In this document: one piece after another, positions 36,632 through 46,019 of the stretch | How positions within the stretch are numbered: the stretch's first letter is position 1 | How the letters are laid out: each line of letters begins with the position of its first letter | Assembly (NCBI RefSeq): GCF_019823065.1 | Contig: NZ_CP081966.1 | Span: forward strand, 4,681,501-4,745,500 | DNA from: Pseudomonas mosselii | GTDB lineage: Bacteria > Pseudomonadota > Gammaproteobacteria > Pseudomonadales > Pseudomonadaceae | Direction: 5' to 3' | Length of the DNA stretch: 64,000 nucleotides | Position numbers and translations under genes: made by a program | The notes under the pieces: model-generated | What the model was told of the DNA's origin: nothing | The model's input: only the letters and a program-made list of their open reading frames with translations | Database searches by the model: none

Positions 36632-37627
36632 ATGTTGCAGCAGCTAGCCCCTCCTAAGCCATTCAAAAATTATTCCGAACTGGTTGAGCTACTGATTACC
36701 AGAGGCATGCTCGTACCTGACCCCAACCGAGCAGAACGGAAGATTTCACAGATCGGCTATTATCGGCTCAGTGGTTACTGGCAGCCCGCGCGCGACTTTG
36801 ATAGGGACGAGCAACAGAATGTCCTTATCTGCCAAGTAACACGCAAACCGCGTAGAAAAAGCAATTTTCTACCTGACACAACCTTCAATGACGCCGTCGA
36901 TCTTTATCTTTTTGATAAGAAACTTAGACAACTCATGCTTGACGCGATTGAACGGATTGAGATCCAGGTCAGGACTGTAATTGCTCACGAGGTTGGCTAC
37001 CACTCACCAATGGCGTATACGGACTCGCAGTTCATTCGCCCTAAACAGACCGAAGACTGGAATGACCGCAAAACTAACCAAAAACGAAATACTTGGTTAG
37101 AGTGGCAAAAACGCCAAAAAAATCTGTTGGATCGTAGCCAAGAAGACTCCATTGAATGGCATAGACGCGCGCACAAAGCTATTCCGTTCTGGGTAGCTGT
37201 GGAGGCATGGGATTTTGGTACACTATCGAAATACTTCGAAATCCTCAAAGGCAACCATCAAAATCGCATTGCGGCTCGACTAGGTATTAGTGATACCCAC
37301 GTGCTAACTCAGTGGCTACGAGAGATAAATACCTTGCGCAACAGGTGCGCACATCATACTCGTATTTGGAACCAAGTAGCGGCCAACCCGCTCTCCGTTC
37401 TTGACAACCCTTATTTTCAAAACCTGGCGCTTGACCAAAATGCCCGATCTCGAATATTCGGGCTAATCAGCGTCATCTGGCTGCTTGTTCAACGCTTGGG
37501 GCCAAGTTCAAGCTGGATAAAACAGGTCGCAGATCTACTCGACTCTAAGCCCTCCTTGCCTGGTTGCCAATTCTCCTCACTTGGGCTTCCAGAAGCTGGA
37601 TTCCCCAGGAAGCTCTTTGGAATCTGA
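36632..37627 (+). CDS. Abi_2 (AbiD/AbiF-like) abortive infection protein
   Basis: About 331 residues. KPFKNYSELVELLITRGM, then KISQIGYYRLSGYWQPARDF, and later the HEPN-like region LREINTLRNRCAHHTRIWN (R-N-R-C-A-H, an RxxxxH motif) match the Abi_2 family of phage-defence proteins. The base composition is lower in GC than the flanks, as expected of cargo. The start is uncertain: the ATG at 36632 gives the usual N-terminus. It sits between the Rmf-like gene and topA. Confidence 0.85.
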   Translation: MLQQLAPPKPFKNYSELVELLITRGMLVPDPNRAERKISQIGYYRLSGYWQPARDFDRDEQQNVLICQVTRKPRRKSNFLPDTTFNDAVDLYLFDKKLRQLMLDAIERIEIQVRTVIAHEVGYHSPMAYTDSQFIRPKQTEDWNDRKTNQKRNTWLEWQKRQKNLLDRSQEDSIEWHRRAHKAIPFWVAVEAWDFGTLSKYFEILKGNHQNRIAARLGISDTHVLTQWLREINTLRNRCAHHTRIWNQVAANPLSVLDNPYFQNLALDQNARSRIFGLISVIWLLVQRLGPSSSWIKQVADLLDSKPSLPGCQFSSLGLPEAGFPRKLFGI

Positions 37628-37776
37628 TCAAGGAGACTAAATTGCACCACTCCTCATCACGCAATTCATAAAAGCAATCCCAACGAATTCCCGCCCTTTC
37701 AGTTGACCATTTCGCGTTGTGCCGCCTCCGGCCGGCGGCAAGAGTGCGCTCTGTTCGAACTGTTCAGGGTCACCTT

Positions 37777-39687
37777 ATGAAACTCATGATCATCGAGGCA
37801 CCGGGCAAGCTGAAGAAGCTAGGGCCCATGATGAAGAAGATCCGGCCTGGCGAGCAATGGACGGTTGTAGCCACTGGTGGCCACATCCGAGACCTCCCTG
37901 AAAAGGGGATGGACGAGACGATGATCACCACTGGGGTGCTCAAGAACCTCCGGCCGGTGTACGAGATGCTGCCCAAGAGTGCCCGCAACGTCAGCACGAT
38001 CCGCAAGGCGCTAAAGGACGCCACCGAGGTTTATATTGCCACTGACCCGGATCGCGAAGGTGAAAGCATCGCCTGGCACATTCAGCAGGCGCTGCGCATC
38101 AGCGAGTACAAGCGCGTCACCTTCAATGAAATCACACAGAATCGTGTGCGGGAGGGTTTGGCTAACCCCCGCAAGATCGACGGCCAGCTCGTTGCTTCAC
38201 AACAGTGCCGTAGGGTGCTCGACCGCTTGGTGGGCTACCCCGTCACTCAGGAGCTGCGCCGAGTCATGGGGCAACCCACGTCAGCGGGCCGTGTACAGTC
38301 ACCTGCGCTCTACCTGGTTGTACTGCGCGAACGGGAGATCCGCAACTTCAAGGTCATCCACCACTTCGGCGCAGAACTGACCTTCAGGGACGAAGCTTCC
38401 AGCTTGGCCTGGACTGCCGCATGGCAGCCGGTGCCGGATTTTGCCAGCAAAGAACACCCTTACGTCCAGGACGGCACGCTCGCCGCCCGGGTCGCCGCCA
38501 CCCGTGCAGTTATCGTGGAATCGTGCGAAGACGGCAAGAAGCGGCGTCCGCCGCCCGCACCGTTCATTTCGTCCACTTTGCAGCAAGCCGCCAGCGTGGC
38601 GTTGAAGTGGGACCCCGACAAGACGATGCAGATTGCGCAACGCCTGTACGAGCAGGGTGTCATCACATACCACCGGACGGACAACCCCAACCTGGCCGAT
38701 GAGGCCATGCCTGACATCCAGGCTGTCGCACGACGCCAGGGGCTCGACGTTGTAGACGAACGCCGGACGTTCAAGGCAGCAGACAGCGCACAGGAAGGTC
38801 ACCCTGCGATCGCGCCAACCGCTTGGGATGATGAGGTTGCGGGAGAGTCTTCCGATGAACAGGCGCTGTACAAGCTCATTCGGATCCGCGCACTGGCCAG
38901 CCAGCTCGCCGATGCCATCTACGACGTGCGTACCGCAAAGTTGCTGGCCAAGGGGCCGGATCAAAGGCCGCTGCGCTTCGCTGCGACGGGTAGCTCGGTA
39001 GCCTATCTCGGCTGGATGAAGCTCCTGCAGCAAGACGACACGGATGAGGAGTCGACCGACCTGCCCAAAAATCCAGTGCCGGCGCTGCAACCTAAGCAGA
39101 TCCTCAACGTACTCCAGGGCGAGGTGTTGAACCAGAAGACCAAACCGCCAGGGCGCTTTACTAAGGCCAGCTTGATCAAGGAACTGGAGCGTCGTGGGAT
39201 TGGCAGGCCCAGCACCTTCTCCGCGATCGTTAAAAACATCACCAGCAAGGGCCTGGTCGTCGAGGAAAAGCGCAAGCTGGTACCAGGACCGCTGGGAGAG
39301 GCTACCGTCGCCCAGCTGGAAGGCCGATTCAGCTTCCTCGAGCTGGCTTTCACGAGCACGCTGGAGAAGGACTTGGATCGAATCGCCCGCGGTGAGGATA
39401 GGTACGGCCCTGTGGTCGCCAAGTTCTACGAGCACCTCCAGAGTGAGCTGGAAAGCCTCCGACAGGCGCCCACAGTGGCGATGAAGGCGCGGTCGCCTGA
39501 ATCCTCATCGGGCGCCCAGGACGGCTACTCCTGCGGCAAGTGCGGGATGCCTCTCGCGCGCCGACAGAAGCGCGGCGATGGCGGTTACGACTTCTGGGGA
39601 TGCACCGGGTTCAAAGCGAACAACTGCCGCGTGAGCTACCCCACAGTGGGCGACAAACCTGATATGACCAAGCCCAGGGGCATGTAG
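37777..39687 (+). CDS. topA: Type IA DNA topoisomerase
   Basis: A 636-residue topoisomerase I/III-like enzyme. It has the TOPRIM start (MKLMIIEAPGKLKKLG; DPDREGESIAWH with the metal site) and the active-site tyrosine in GVITYHRTDNPNL near residue 305. A C-terminal four-cysteine zinc ribbon is visible (CGKCGMPLARR ... FWGCTGFKANNCR). It relaxes negative supercoils and resolves single strands; in PAPI-1-class ICEs a topA homologue lies at this position. Start ATG 37777 chosen over an upstream in-frame start because MKLMIIEAP is the family N-terminus. Confidence 0.93.
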   Translation: MKLMIIEAPGKLKKLGPMMKKIRPGEQWTVVATGGHIRDLPEKGMDETMITTGVLKNLRPVYEMLPKSARNVSTIRKALKDATEVYIATDPDREGESIAWHIQQALRISEYKRVTFNEITQNRVREGLANPRKIDGQLVASQQCRRVLDRLVGYPVTQELRRVMGQPTSAGRVQSPALYLVVLREREIRNFKVIHHFGAELTFRDEASSLAWTAAWQPVPDFASKEHPYVQDGTLAARVAATRAVIVESCEDGKKRRPPPAPFISSTLQQAASVALKWDPDKTMQIAQRLYEQGVITYHRTDNPNLADEAMPDIQAVARRQGLDVVDERRTFKAADSAQEGHPAIAPTAWDDEVAGESSDEQALYKLIRIRALASQLADAIYDVRTAKLLAKGPDQRPLRFAATGSSVAYLGWMKLLQQDDTDEESTDLPKNPVPALQPKQILNVLQGEVLNQKTKPPGRFTKASLIKELERRGIGRPSTFSAIVKNITSKGLVVEEKRKLVPGPLGEATVAQLEGRFSFLELAFTSTLEKDLDRIARGEDRYGPVVAKFYEHLQSELESLRQAPTVAMKARSPESSSGAQDGYSCGKCGMPLARRQKRGDGGYDFWGCTGFKANNCRVSYPTVGDKPDMTKPRGM

Positions 39688-39824
39688 GCGAAATGTTTCG
39701 AAGGCGGTAATCCATTTCTCCTGTAGCAGGTTTCCCCCAACTGCCAATCTGCTCGCTCTTACGGGTGCGGGTAGGCGCACCTTGAATGATGACGAGTTGA
39801 CTACTCATCCTCCCGGAGGTGCTT

Positions 39825-40127
39825 GTGGCCCGTTCCAAGAAAGTCATTGACCGGTTGAAGGCCGAGCAGGCGGACAATCCGAAGGTCCCTCATTATGAAT
39901 CCCGGCCAGGCGAGTCGTGCTGGCCGTTACAACCTGACGACATCAAAACCGCTGGGTACTGGAAGCAGGAACGCAGACGTGTGCCGAAGGGCTCAGAGCC
40001 TGCGGCGTACGTAATCAGTGGCCAGGGAGGGTCGCTTCATGGCTCAGTACTCTTAACCCGATGGGTGCCTGCCTACCACCTGGACCAGACTGTGCCGATG
40101 AAGTCCAAGAGCGCGGACGCCAATTGA
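39825..40127 (+). CDS. Conserved hypothetical ICE protein
   Basis: 100 residues starting at a GTG with GGAGG at 39815-39819 placed 5 nt before it. The basic, proline-rich protein (VARSKKVIDRLKAEQ) overlaps the helicase gene at its end. No domain recognised; likely co-translated with the helicase. Confidence 0.68.
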   Translation: MARSKKVIDRLKAEQADNPKVPHYESRPGESCWPLQPDDIKTAGYWKQERRRVPKGSEPAAYVISGQGGSLHGSVLLTRWVPAYHLDQTVPMKSKSADAN

Positions 40128-42088
40128 AACGGCCACGCCTCCTCAATAGCCAACCAGTGTTGCTCGAAGCCGCCGTATTCGACGGCTACGACATGGGCAT
40201 CCTCATGCCTTACATTGAAGGCGCAAACAAGGTCATGTTCGCACGGAGCGGGTTCTTCATTCGCCGCAGTGATCACCCGCTCTGCCGCTACTGGCGCGTG
40301 CCCAAGGCCAAGCTCATCGACGAGCTGGACCTGGTGTACCACCAGCTGATCGAGCTGGCCGGTGGCAAGGTCACTGAGTCATGGCAGGCCTTCCGCCAGA
40401 AGATCGAGAGCGCGCTGGCCAACCCACGCCGGGACGCGTTCATCTCGGGAATGCTACTGCGAATTGCCCCGCTCGCCGACGGCGGTGTGCTGCTGTCCGG
40501 AGATTATCATCCTGGAGTAGTTGCAGTGGCCCGCCGGATGCGGGGAGTGTTCCTGGGCAAATCCAGCTCGTGGCGAGTCAACGCCACCGCCGAAATCCTG
40601 CGCAGCAACCTGGTCCTGGAGCTCGGTCTTGTGGAGGAGCAGTTCGAGATCCTGGACGTGGTACAGGAGCTCCTGGGCGATGGCTCTGTGGTTCCAGCAG
40701 CAGACATTCCACGCATCAGCCTGGGCGGTGCTCCTCAGGAACCCTCGACAGCCGCCAGCGGTGAGGAGAGCTCCAACGACATCTACCTCGCTGCCGTCTC
40801 GCCGATTGAACGCACCGAGTTCTCAGATGCCACGATCGCCCAGGCCCTGGTCGGCTATTCCCTGCTCGATCACCAGCCTGCTGGCATCGCTCACCTGCTC
40901 CAGCGCACCAGCGCACTGCTGGCTGATGATATGGGCCTCGGCAAGACGCGCCAGGCCATTATCGCGGCGCATATCAGTGCAGCCGGTCGCCCGATCCTGG
41001 TGGTGACCCTTTCCTCGTTGCTGATCAACTGGCAGCGCGAAATCCTGGCGGTCTACCCCGACGCGACAGTCGCTGTGCAGAAGCACGACCCGCTGGTCCA
41101 ATGGATGCTGATCAATTACGAGCGTCTCGGCGACTACGTGCTGCTGGCTGAGCATTACCACGTTCTAGTGGTCGACGAGGCGCACCAGTTGAAGGAGCCG
41201 ACTGCCGAGCGTACACGCCATGGCTTCGATATCGCAGCCAAGGTGCCGAATCGCTATCTGCTGACAGGCACGCCTGTCCTCAATCGCGAGACAGAGCTGC
41301 ACACCCTGCTACGTCTATCGGGGCACCCGGTCGGCCAGTTGCCCCTCAGCGATTTCTGCGAACGCTTCGCCGGCAGCCCAGAGTTCCGGCAAAACCTCCG
41401 GGCAGAACTGGGCGACTGGATGCTTCGCCGGCGCAAAGACGTTCTGCCCGGGCTCAAGGGTAAGCACCGGCAGTTGCTGCCCGTGGCGATGGGGGTGGAG
41501 GAGCGGAAGAAGTACGACAGCATTCGCCTCGAGGACAGGCCCATCTTTGCCAGGCTCGGCGCGCTTCGCCATTACCTGGAACAGGTGAAGGTCAGAGTCG
41601 CTATGGACCTGCTGGGCGAGCTGGACCCCGAAGACAAGGTCATCCTGTTCTGCGAGTTCAAACCCACCGTCGCGCGCCTCAAGGAGCTGTGCGATGCAGC
41701 CGGTATCGGGAACGTCACCCTGGTCGGCAGTGACACACTCACCAAACGCCAGAAGGCGATCGACAAGTTCCAGGGCGACCCCGACTGCAGGGCTTTCATC
41801 TGCACCACCCAAGCCGCCGGTACCGGCAACAACCTCACGGCCGCCAACTACGTCTTCTTCCTGGGCCTGCCCTGGACACCCGGACAACAGGATCAGGCCG
41901 AGGACCGGGCGTACCGGAATGGTCAGCTCAGGACGGTGATCGTGAAGATCCCCCTCGTGGAGAACAGCATCGATCAGCAGCTCTGGCAGATGCTCTTAGC
42001 GAAGCGCCAAGTCAGCTTGGAGCTCATTGAGCCGGAAGAGCAGCAGGACGCGCTGGCCAAGGCAATGCTTGCAGCGACTATCCAGTAA
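40061..42088 (+). CDS. SNF2-family helicase-like ATPase
   Basis: About 675 residues. Superfamily 2 motifs are in order: LLADDMGLGKTRQ (Walker A, ~residue 290), VVDEAHQLKEP (DEAH), LLTGTPVLNRE, CEFKPTVARLKEL, and QDQAEDRAYRNGQ (motif VI). The N-terminal ~200 residues may be a DNA-binding region as in SMARCAL1-like proteins. The ATG at 40061 lies within the upstream gene; a TTG at 40124 overlapping the stop (TTGA) is an equally good start. It is probably a DNA translocase for ICE maintenance or defence. Confidence 0.88.
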   Translation: MGACLPPGPDCADEVQERGRQLKRPRLLNSQPVLLEAAVFDGYDMGILMPYIEGANKVMFARSGFFIRRSDHPLCRYWRVPKAKLIDELDLVYHQLIELAGGKVTESWQAFRQKIESALANPRRDAFISGMLLRIAPLADGGVLLSGDYHPGVVAVARRMRGVFLGKSSSWRVNATAEILRSNLVLELGLVEEQFEILDVVQELLGDGSVVPAADIPRISLGGAPQEPSTAASGEESSNDIYLAAVSPIERTEFSDATIAQALVGYSLLDHQPAGIAHLLQRTSALLADDMGLGKTRQAIIAAHISAAGRPILVVTLSSLLINWQREILAVYPDATVAVQKHDPLVQWMLINYERLGDYVLLAEHYHVLVVDEAHQLKEPTAERTRHGFDIAAKVPNRYLLTGTPVLNRETELHTLLRLSGHPVGQLPLSDFCERFAGSPEFRQNLRAELGDWMLRRRKDVLPGLKGKHRQLLPVAMGVEERKKYDSIRLEDRPIFARLGALRHYLEQVKVRVAMDLLGELDPEDKVILFCEFKPTVARLKELCDAAGIGNVTLVGSDTLTKRQKAIDKFQGDPDCRAFICTTQAAGTGNNLTAANYVFFLGLPWTPGQQDQAEDRAYRNGQLRTVIVKIPLVENSIDQQLWQMLLAKRQVSLELIEPEEQQDALAKAMLAATIQ

Positions 42089-42228
42089 GTAGGATCGCTT
42101 GGGAATCACAGTTTGAGCTCATGAATGATATAGCTCCGAAACTTAACCCTTTCAACGTGAACCCAATGACTACTACCAACCTAAATCCTTGGAAAACAGG
42201 CCGATGCATTGCTGCCAAACATGGGCCA

Positions 42229-42879
42229 TCAGATTATACCGGCGTCTCTCTGTAACTTGGCGATATAGGAGTTCAACGCCTTAGCAAATACTGGCAGGGT
42301 CTCATTCACAAAAACCCAATCAAAAGTCAGTAAGGCGCTGGTCCATCCTACGCTGTAGATAACCCCATCCTCACCGATTTCTTTGTCCCCATGAGTCATG
42401 TTGAAGCTTTCGTGATCAAAGTGGGCACCATGCTTGTCTCTGTATCCCTTCGCGGCCTCTAGAAACTCATAAAACTTGACTTTAACGTCACCTGAGAAGG
42501 CCTCAGAAATCACCTCAGCGACAATCGGCTCCCAAAACGATTTCTTATTTCCCGCAATAACCCCGGGTTTACCCCAACCAGAATTAAAAATAGTGCACAA
42601 CTTTATAATGATTTCTTCTGTGATTAATTCATCAATAAGGTGAACATCGTGAACATCAGGAAATAAGGAGCCATGCTCTGATTCAAAACTATCTAATGCC
42701 TCGCCCTCAAGTCGCAGACCAGTTTTTAATCTGCGACGTTCCTGATCATACAGCTCAGTAATATTTTTTGGCCTTCCAGTTCTGCAGAAGCGGTCTACTC
42801 GTTGCATAAGCGCCAGGAGATCCAAAACCCTAGCCAGTGCTATTTGCCACAAATACAACCTACCTAGTGTTTCTTTCAT
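42229..42879 (-). CDS. HEPN-like protein, possible RNase/defence cargo
   Basis: 216 residues on the opposite strand to the ICE genes. The segment AAKGYRDKHGAHFDHESF contains R-x5-H, as in the HEPN RNase motif RX4-6H near the C-terminus, in a helical background (DELITEEIIIKLCTIFNSG). AbiU2-like HEPN proteins look like this. AT-rich composition, and position between the helicase and pilus operons, suggest an inserted cargo gene. No antitoxin gene is adjacent. The start at 42879 is preferred over a longer frame. Confidence 0.62.
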   Translation of the reverse strand: MKETLGRLYLWQIALARVLDLLALMQRVDRFCRTGRPKNITELYDQERRRLKTGLRLEGEALDSFESEHGSLFPDVHDVHLIDELITEEIIIKLCTIFNSGWGKPGVIAGNKKSFWEPIVAEVISEAFSGDVKVKFYEFLEAAKGYRDKHGAHFDHESFNMTHGDKEIGEDGVIYSVGWTSALLTFDWVFVNETLPVFAKALNSYIAKLQRDAGII

Positions 42880-43155
42880 GGTTATCTTTTTTAATTTGGT
42901 ATTGAAGCGGACATGATCGCCGACCTGGGCGGTGATGAAATGCACTTTAGGCCAAGAGATACTCTCAGCGATAGGCCGATCAGCCTTACGCCAAGAAAAT
43001 CATGCCCCCCTGGCCGCTGCCGAGGGCACCCAAGACAACCCGTTGCACGAACTCATCAGCCCACCGGAAAAATCTGGTCCTGCGAGATATTGATTTCCAG
43101 CTGCGCGGAAAGCTATCGGCTGTCACCGTTGCCTTCAATGACTACAGGGGGCCTC

Positions 43156-44295
43156 ATGATCAGGCAGTTGACCACTCTCTCGCTCGCCGCACTCGTTGCG
43201 GGTTGTGCGATTCAGAAGGCTGAGCAGCCGCCGAAGCCGGCGTTCGATAGCAGCCGCAATCCCGAATGGCTGTCTCCGGACATCTACCCGAACGGAGCAA
43301 GTCCGGAGAAGGAACCCGTCGTTCGGTATGGCCGCTACACCTTGGTGAGCACCCAACCCGACGCGAGCCAGCGCGACCTGATGGCACAGATCATCGACGT
43401 GACCATCCCATCGAGCATGAACCCCAGCGTTCGGGACGCCATGCTCTACGTGGTCGACCGGTCAGGTTACGCCCTCTGCCCGCCCAGCTCGCAACACGTC
43501 AACATCCTGTACACCCGACCTCTGCCAGCAGCCCAGTACAAGCTCGGCCCAATGACTCTGCGAAACACCCTGCAGGTCCTCGCGGGCCCGGCCTGGCAGG
43601 TGAAAGTCGATGAGGTGAACCGTCAGGTGTGCTTCGTGCTTCGCCCCGGTTACCAATTGCCAACCCCGTCGACGCCGGCAGGCCAACTCTACGCCGACAA
43701 AGCGCGGGCTCCTGGAACCAGCCCCGCCACACCAGCCTCGACGCCAGGCGTAGTCGTCGCCGCAGTGCCTACTCCCGCCCCCATCTCCACGACTACACCC
43801 GCTGTCGCAGCCCCAGCGGCAGTGGCTCCCGCGCTCCCCCCAATGGCACTCGCCAAGGATGGCTCTATCCCGGCTGCGATGGTAACCACCGCGGCTAAAC
43901 CTTCGACACCTGCGTCCCCAGCACCGAATGCGCCCAACCAACTTGCAGCATCCAAGCCAGCGGCTGCCGTGACCACTACAGCAGTGGTGGCCCCGGCCAT
44001 CGAGGTCAAGCCCGCCACACCACCCCGGCCGCTGCCCCAAGTATGGACGGCCGAAGTTGGATCAACCCTGCGCGATACCGTTGAAGAATGGGCCAAAAAA
44101 GCCCGGTGGCGGGTGATCTGGGCCCAGGAAGACCTCAACTATCCGATCGAGGCACCGCTGCACTTCGAAGGCCCGTTCCAGGAAGCCATTAAGCAGCTGT
44201 TCCCGCTCTACGACAATGCCCCGCGATCCTTCGTCGTCGACGGTAGCGAAGGCTCCCAGAGCGTCTTGTACGTCGCTGAGAGGAAGAAGAAATGA
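43156..44295 (+). CDS. pilL2: PilL2 type IVb pilus lipoprotein
   Basis: 379 residues, lipoprotein signal with lipobox LVAGC (Cys near residue 17). It contains an N-terminal globular domain, a long Pro/Ala/Thr-rich linker (residues ~190-300) and a C-terminal domain with STLRDTVEEWAKKARWRVIWAQEDLNYPI, similar to TcpQ/TolB-like periplasmic folds. It heads the thin-pilus operon of PAPI-1-class ICEs. The downstream gene overlaps by 4 bp. ATG at 43156 fits the lipobox distance. Confidence 0.9.
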   Translation: MIRQLTTLSLAALVAGCAIQKAEQPPKPAFDSSRNPEWLSPDIYPNGASPEKEPVVRYGRYTLVSTQPDASQRDLMAQIIDVTIPSSMNPSVRDAMLYVVDRSGYALCPPSSQHVNILYTRPLPAAQYKLGPMTLRNTLQVLAGPAWQVKVDEVNRQVCFVLRPGYQLPTPSTPAGQLYADKARAPGTSPATPASTPGVVVAAVPTPAPISTTTPAVAAPAAVAPALPPMALAKDGSIPAAMVTTAAKPSTPASPAPNAPNQLAASKPAAAVTTTAVVAPAIEVKPATPPRPLPQVWTAEVGSTLRDTVEEWAKKARWRVIWAQEDLNYPIEAPLHFEGPFQEAIKQLFPLYDNAPRSFVVDGSEGSQSVLYVAERKKK

Positions 44296-46007
44296 ACAAG
44301 TTTTCTTGGGTCCGCTGGGCATTGACCCCGATCGCCTTGGCCCTGCTGAGCAGCTGTGCCGTGCAACGGGTTAATGAGTCGTTCGACCGAGCAGAGTTCC
44401 AGGGCCGCACGGCTGGCCAGTACACCAAGTTCCTGCAGAACCAGCAGCCACAACAAAACCGCGACACGGTCGTTTTCAGCAACAAGCCCTGGGTTTCCAC
44501 TGAGCCGCTGGTGACCAGGCGCGGGCTCCCGTTCAGCCTGGACCGTGACATTGCCTATCGGCCTGCAGGCCCAGTGTCGATCACCGACGTGGCTCAGCTG
44601 ATCACCAAGGAAACCGGGCTGCAGGTCATTGTAGCGCCTGACGCATTGAACCCCGGGATCCTCTCCTCGAAGTCTGCCGGCACTACCGCTCGCGGCGCCG
44701 CTCAGGCTGTACCTGATCCAGACAGCCTAGCGGGTCTTCTGCCAAATGGCATGGCGGGGGCAATGCCTGGCAGCGCAAGCTCATTCGACTTGGGCCTCGG
44801 CAGCGGAGGACTGATCTCCGGCCTGAACTACAACGGCAAAACCTCCGGGCTGCTTAACCAGGCCACCTCACGCCTGGGGCTGTCGTGGCACTTCGACCCT
44901 GAGCTGCAGGGCGTGCGCATTACCTACTTCGACACCCGCACCTTCGACGTCTGGACATTCGGCGACGAGTTGGAGATCGAGAGTACCGTCAAGTCGGGCC
45001 TGCTGACCTCCACCGGCAACGGCGACTCGGGCTCTTCGACATCTTCGGGGGGAGCCACGGGTGAATCCGGCAGCAACCAGAGCACCAAGTCGACGTACAA
45101 AACCTCACTGATGAGCGACATCGAGAGCAACGTCAAGGCCATGCTCAGCATGCAGCCTCCAGGGCGGCTGTATCTCTCTCGCTCTACCGGCACGCTCACC
45201 GTCAGCGACCGGCCGGAGGTGCTGAATCGAATTTCGGCCTACCTGAAAGATACCAACCGCAGCATCACTCGACAGGTGCTGTTCAACGTCAAGGTCTACG
45301 AGGTTAACTTCAGCGACAGCGACCAGACGGCTGTCAACTGGAGCGCTGTCTACAAGTCCATCTCCGGGAAATGGGGTTTCGGCCTGAGCAACACCGTCGC
45401 CGGCATCAGTTCCGAGGCGATCTCTGCCAGCGGCAGCATTCTGGATACGTCCAGCTCTCCGTGGGCAGGCTCCAAGGCCGTCGTGCAAGCCCTGTCAGAA
45501 CAGGGGCGCGTCTCCGAAGTGCGCTCGCCATCGGTGACCACGCTGAACCTGCAGCCGGCACCGATCCAGATCGGCAACGTCCAAAGCTATGTCGCCTCCA
45601 GCTCGACCACCACCACCGCTTCCGTCGGTTCCAGCACCGCACTGACACCGGCGACGATCACCAGTGGCTTCAACATGATGCTGCTGCCCAAGCTCCTGGA
45701 CAAAGAAAACATGCTGCTGATGATCACCCTCAGCATCAGCAGCAAGCCAATCTTCAAGGACTTCGAGAGCAACGACTCCAAGGTCCAGACCACGGACTAC
45801 GACACCAAGAACGTGGCGCCCAAGGTCCGTCTGCGCAGCGGTGAGACACTGATTCTGACTGGGTTCGACGAGAACGGGGATGACGCCCGTAAATCCGGCG
45901 TTGGCAGTCCTAGCTTCTTTGGCTTGGGCGGTGGGCGAACCCGCTCGACGTCCCACAGCGCCCTGGTGGTACTGGTGACACCAATCGTCCTCCCGGACAA
46001 CCTGTAA
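44292..46007 (+). CDS. pilN2: PilN2 outer-membrane secretin lipoprotein
   Basis: 571 residues. A lipobox LLSSC near residue 17 marks lipidation. The C-terminal ~250 residues have the secretin fold (VTTLNLQPAPIQIGNVQSY, ...SGETLILTGFDENG). This forms the outer-membrane pore through which the thin pilus is extruded. Ser/Thr/Gly-rich stretch at ~235-265. Shares ATGA overlap with pilL2. Confidence 0.93.
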   Translation: MNKFSWVRWALTPIALALLSSCAVQRVNESFDRAEFQGRTAGQYTKFLQNQQPQQNRDTVVFSNKPWVSTEPLVTRRGLPFSLDRDIAYRPAGPVSITDVAQLITKETGLQVIVAPDALNPGILSSKSAGTTARGAAQAVPDPDSLAGLLPNGMAGAMPGSASSFDLGLGSGGLISGLNYNGKTSGLLNQATSRLGLSWHFDPELQGVRITYFDTRTFDVWTFGDELEIESTVKSGLLTSTGNGDSGSSTSSGGATGESGSNQSTKSTYKTSLMSDIESNVKAMLSMQPPGRLYLSRSTGTLTVSDRPEVLNRISAYLKDTNRSITRQVLFNVKVYEVNFSDSDQTAVNWSAVYKSISGKWGFGLSNTVAGISSEAISASGSILDTSSSPWAGSKAVVQALSEQGRVSEVRSPSVTTLNLQPAPIQIGNVQSYVASSSTTTTASVGSSTALTPATITSGFNMMLLPKLLDKENMLLMITLSISSKPIFKDFESNDSKVQTTDYDTKNVAPKVRLRSGETLILTGFDENGDDARKSGVGSPSFFGLGGGRTRSTSHSALVVLVTPIVLPDNL

Positions 46008-46019
46008 GTGGCGGCGCTC

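Noticed and set aside
42121..42255. 44-codon frame MNDIAPKLNPFNVNPM...
   Set aside because: No ribosome site and it overlaps the end of the HEPN-like gene on the other strand; could be a fragment, but not supported.
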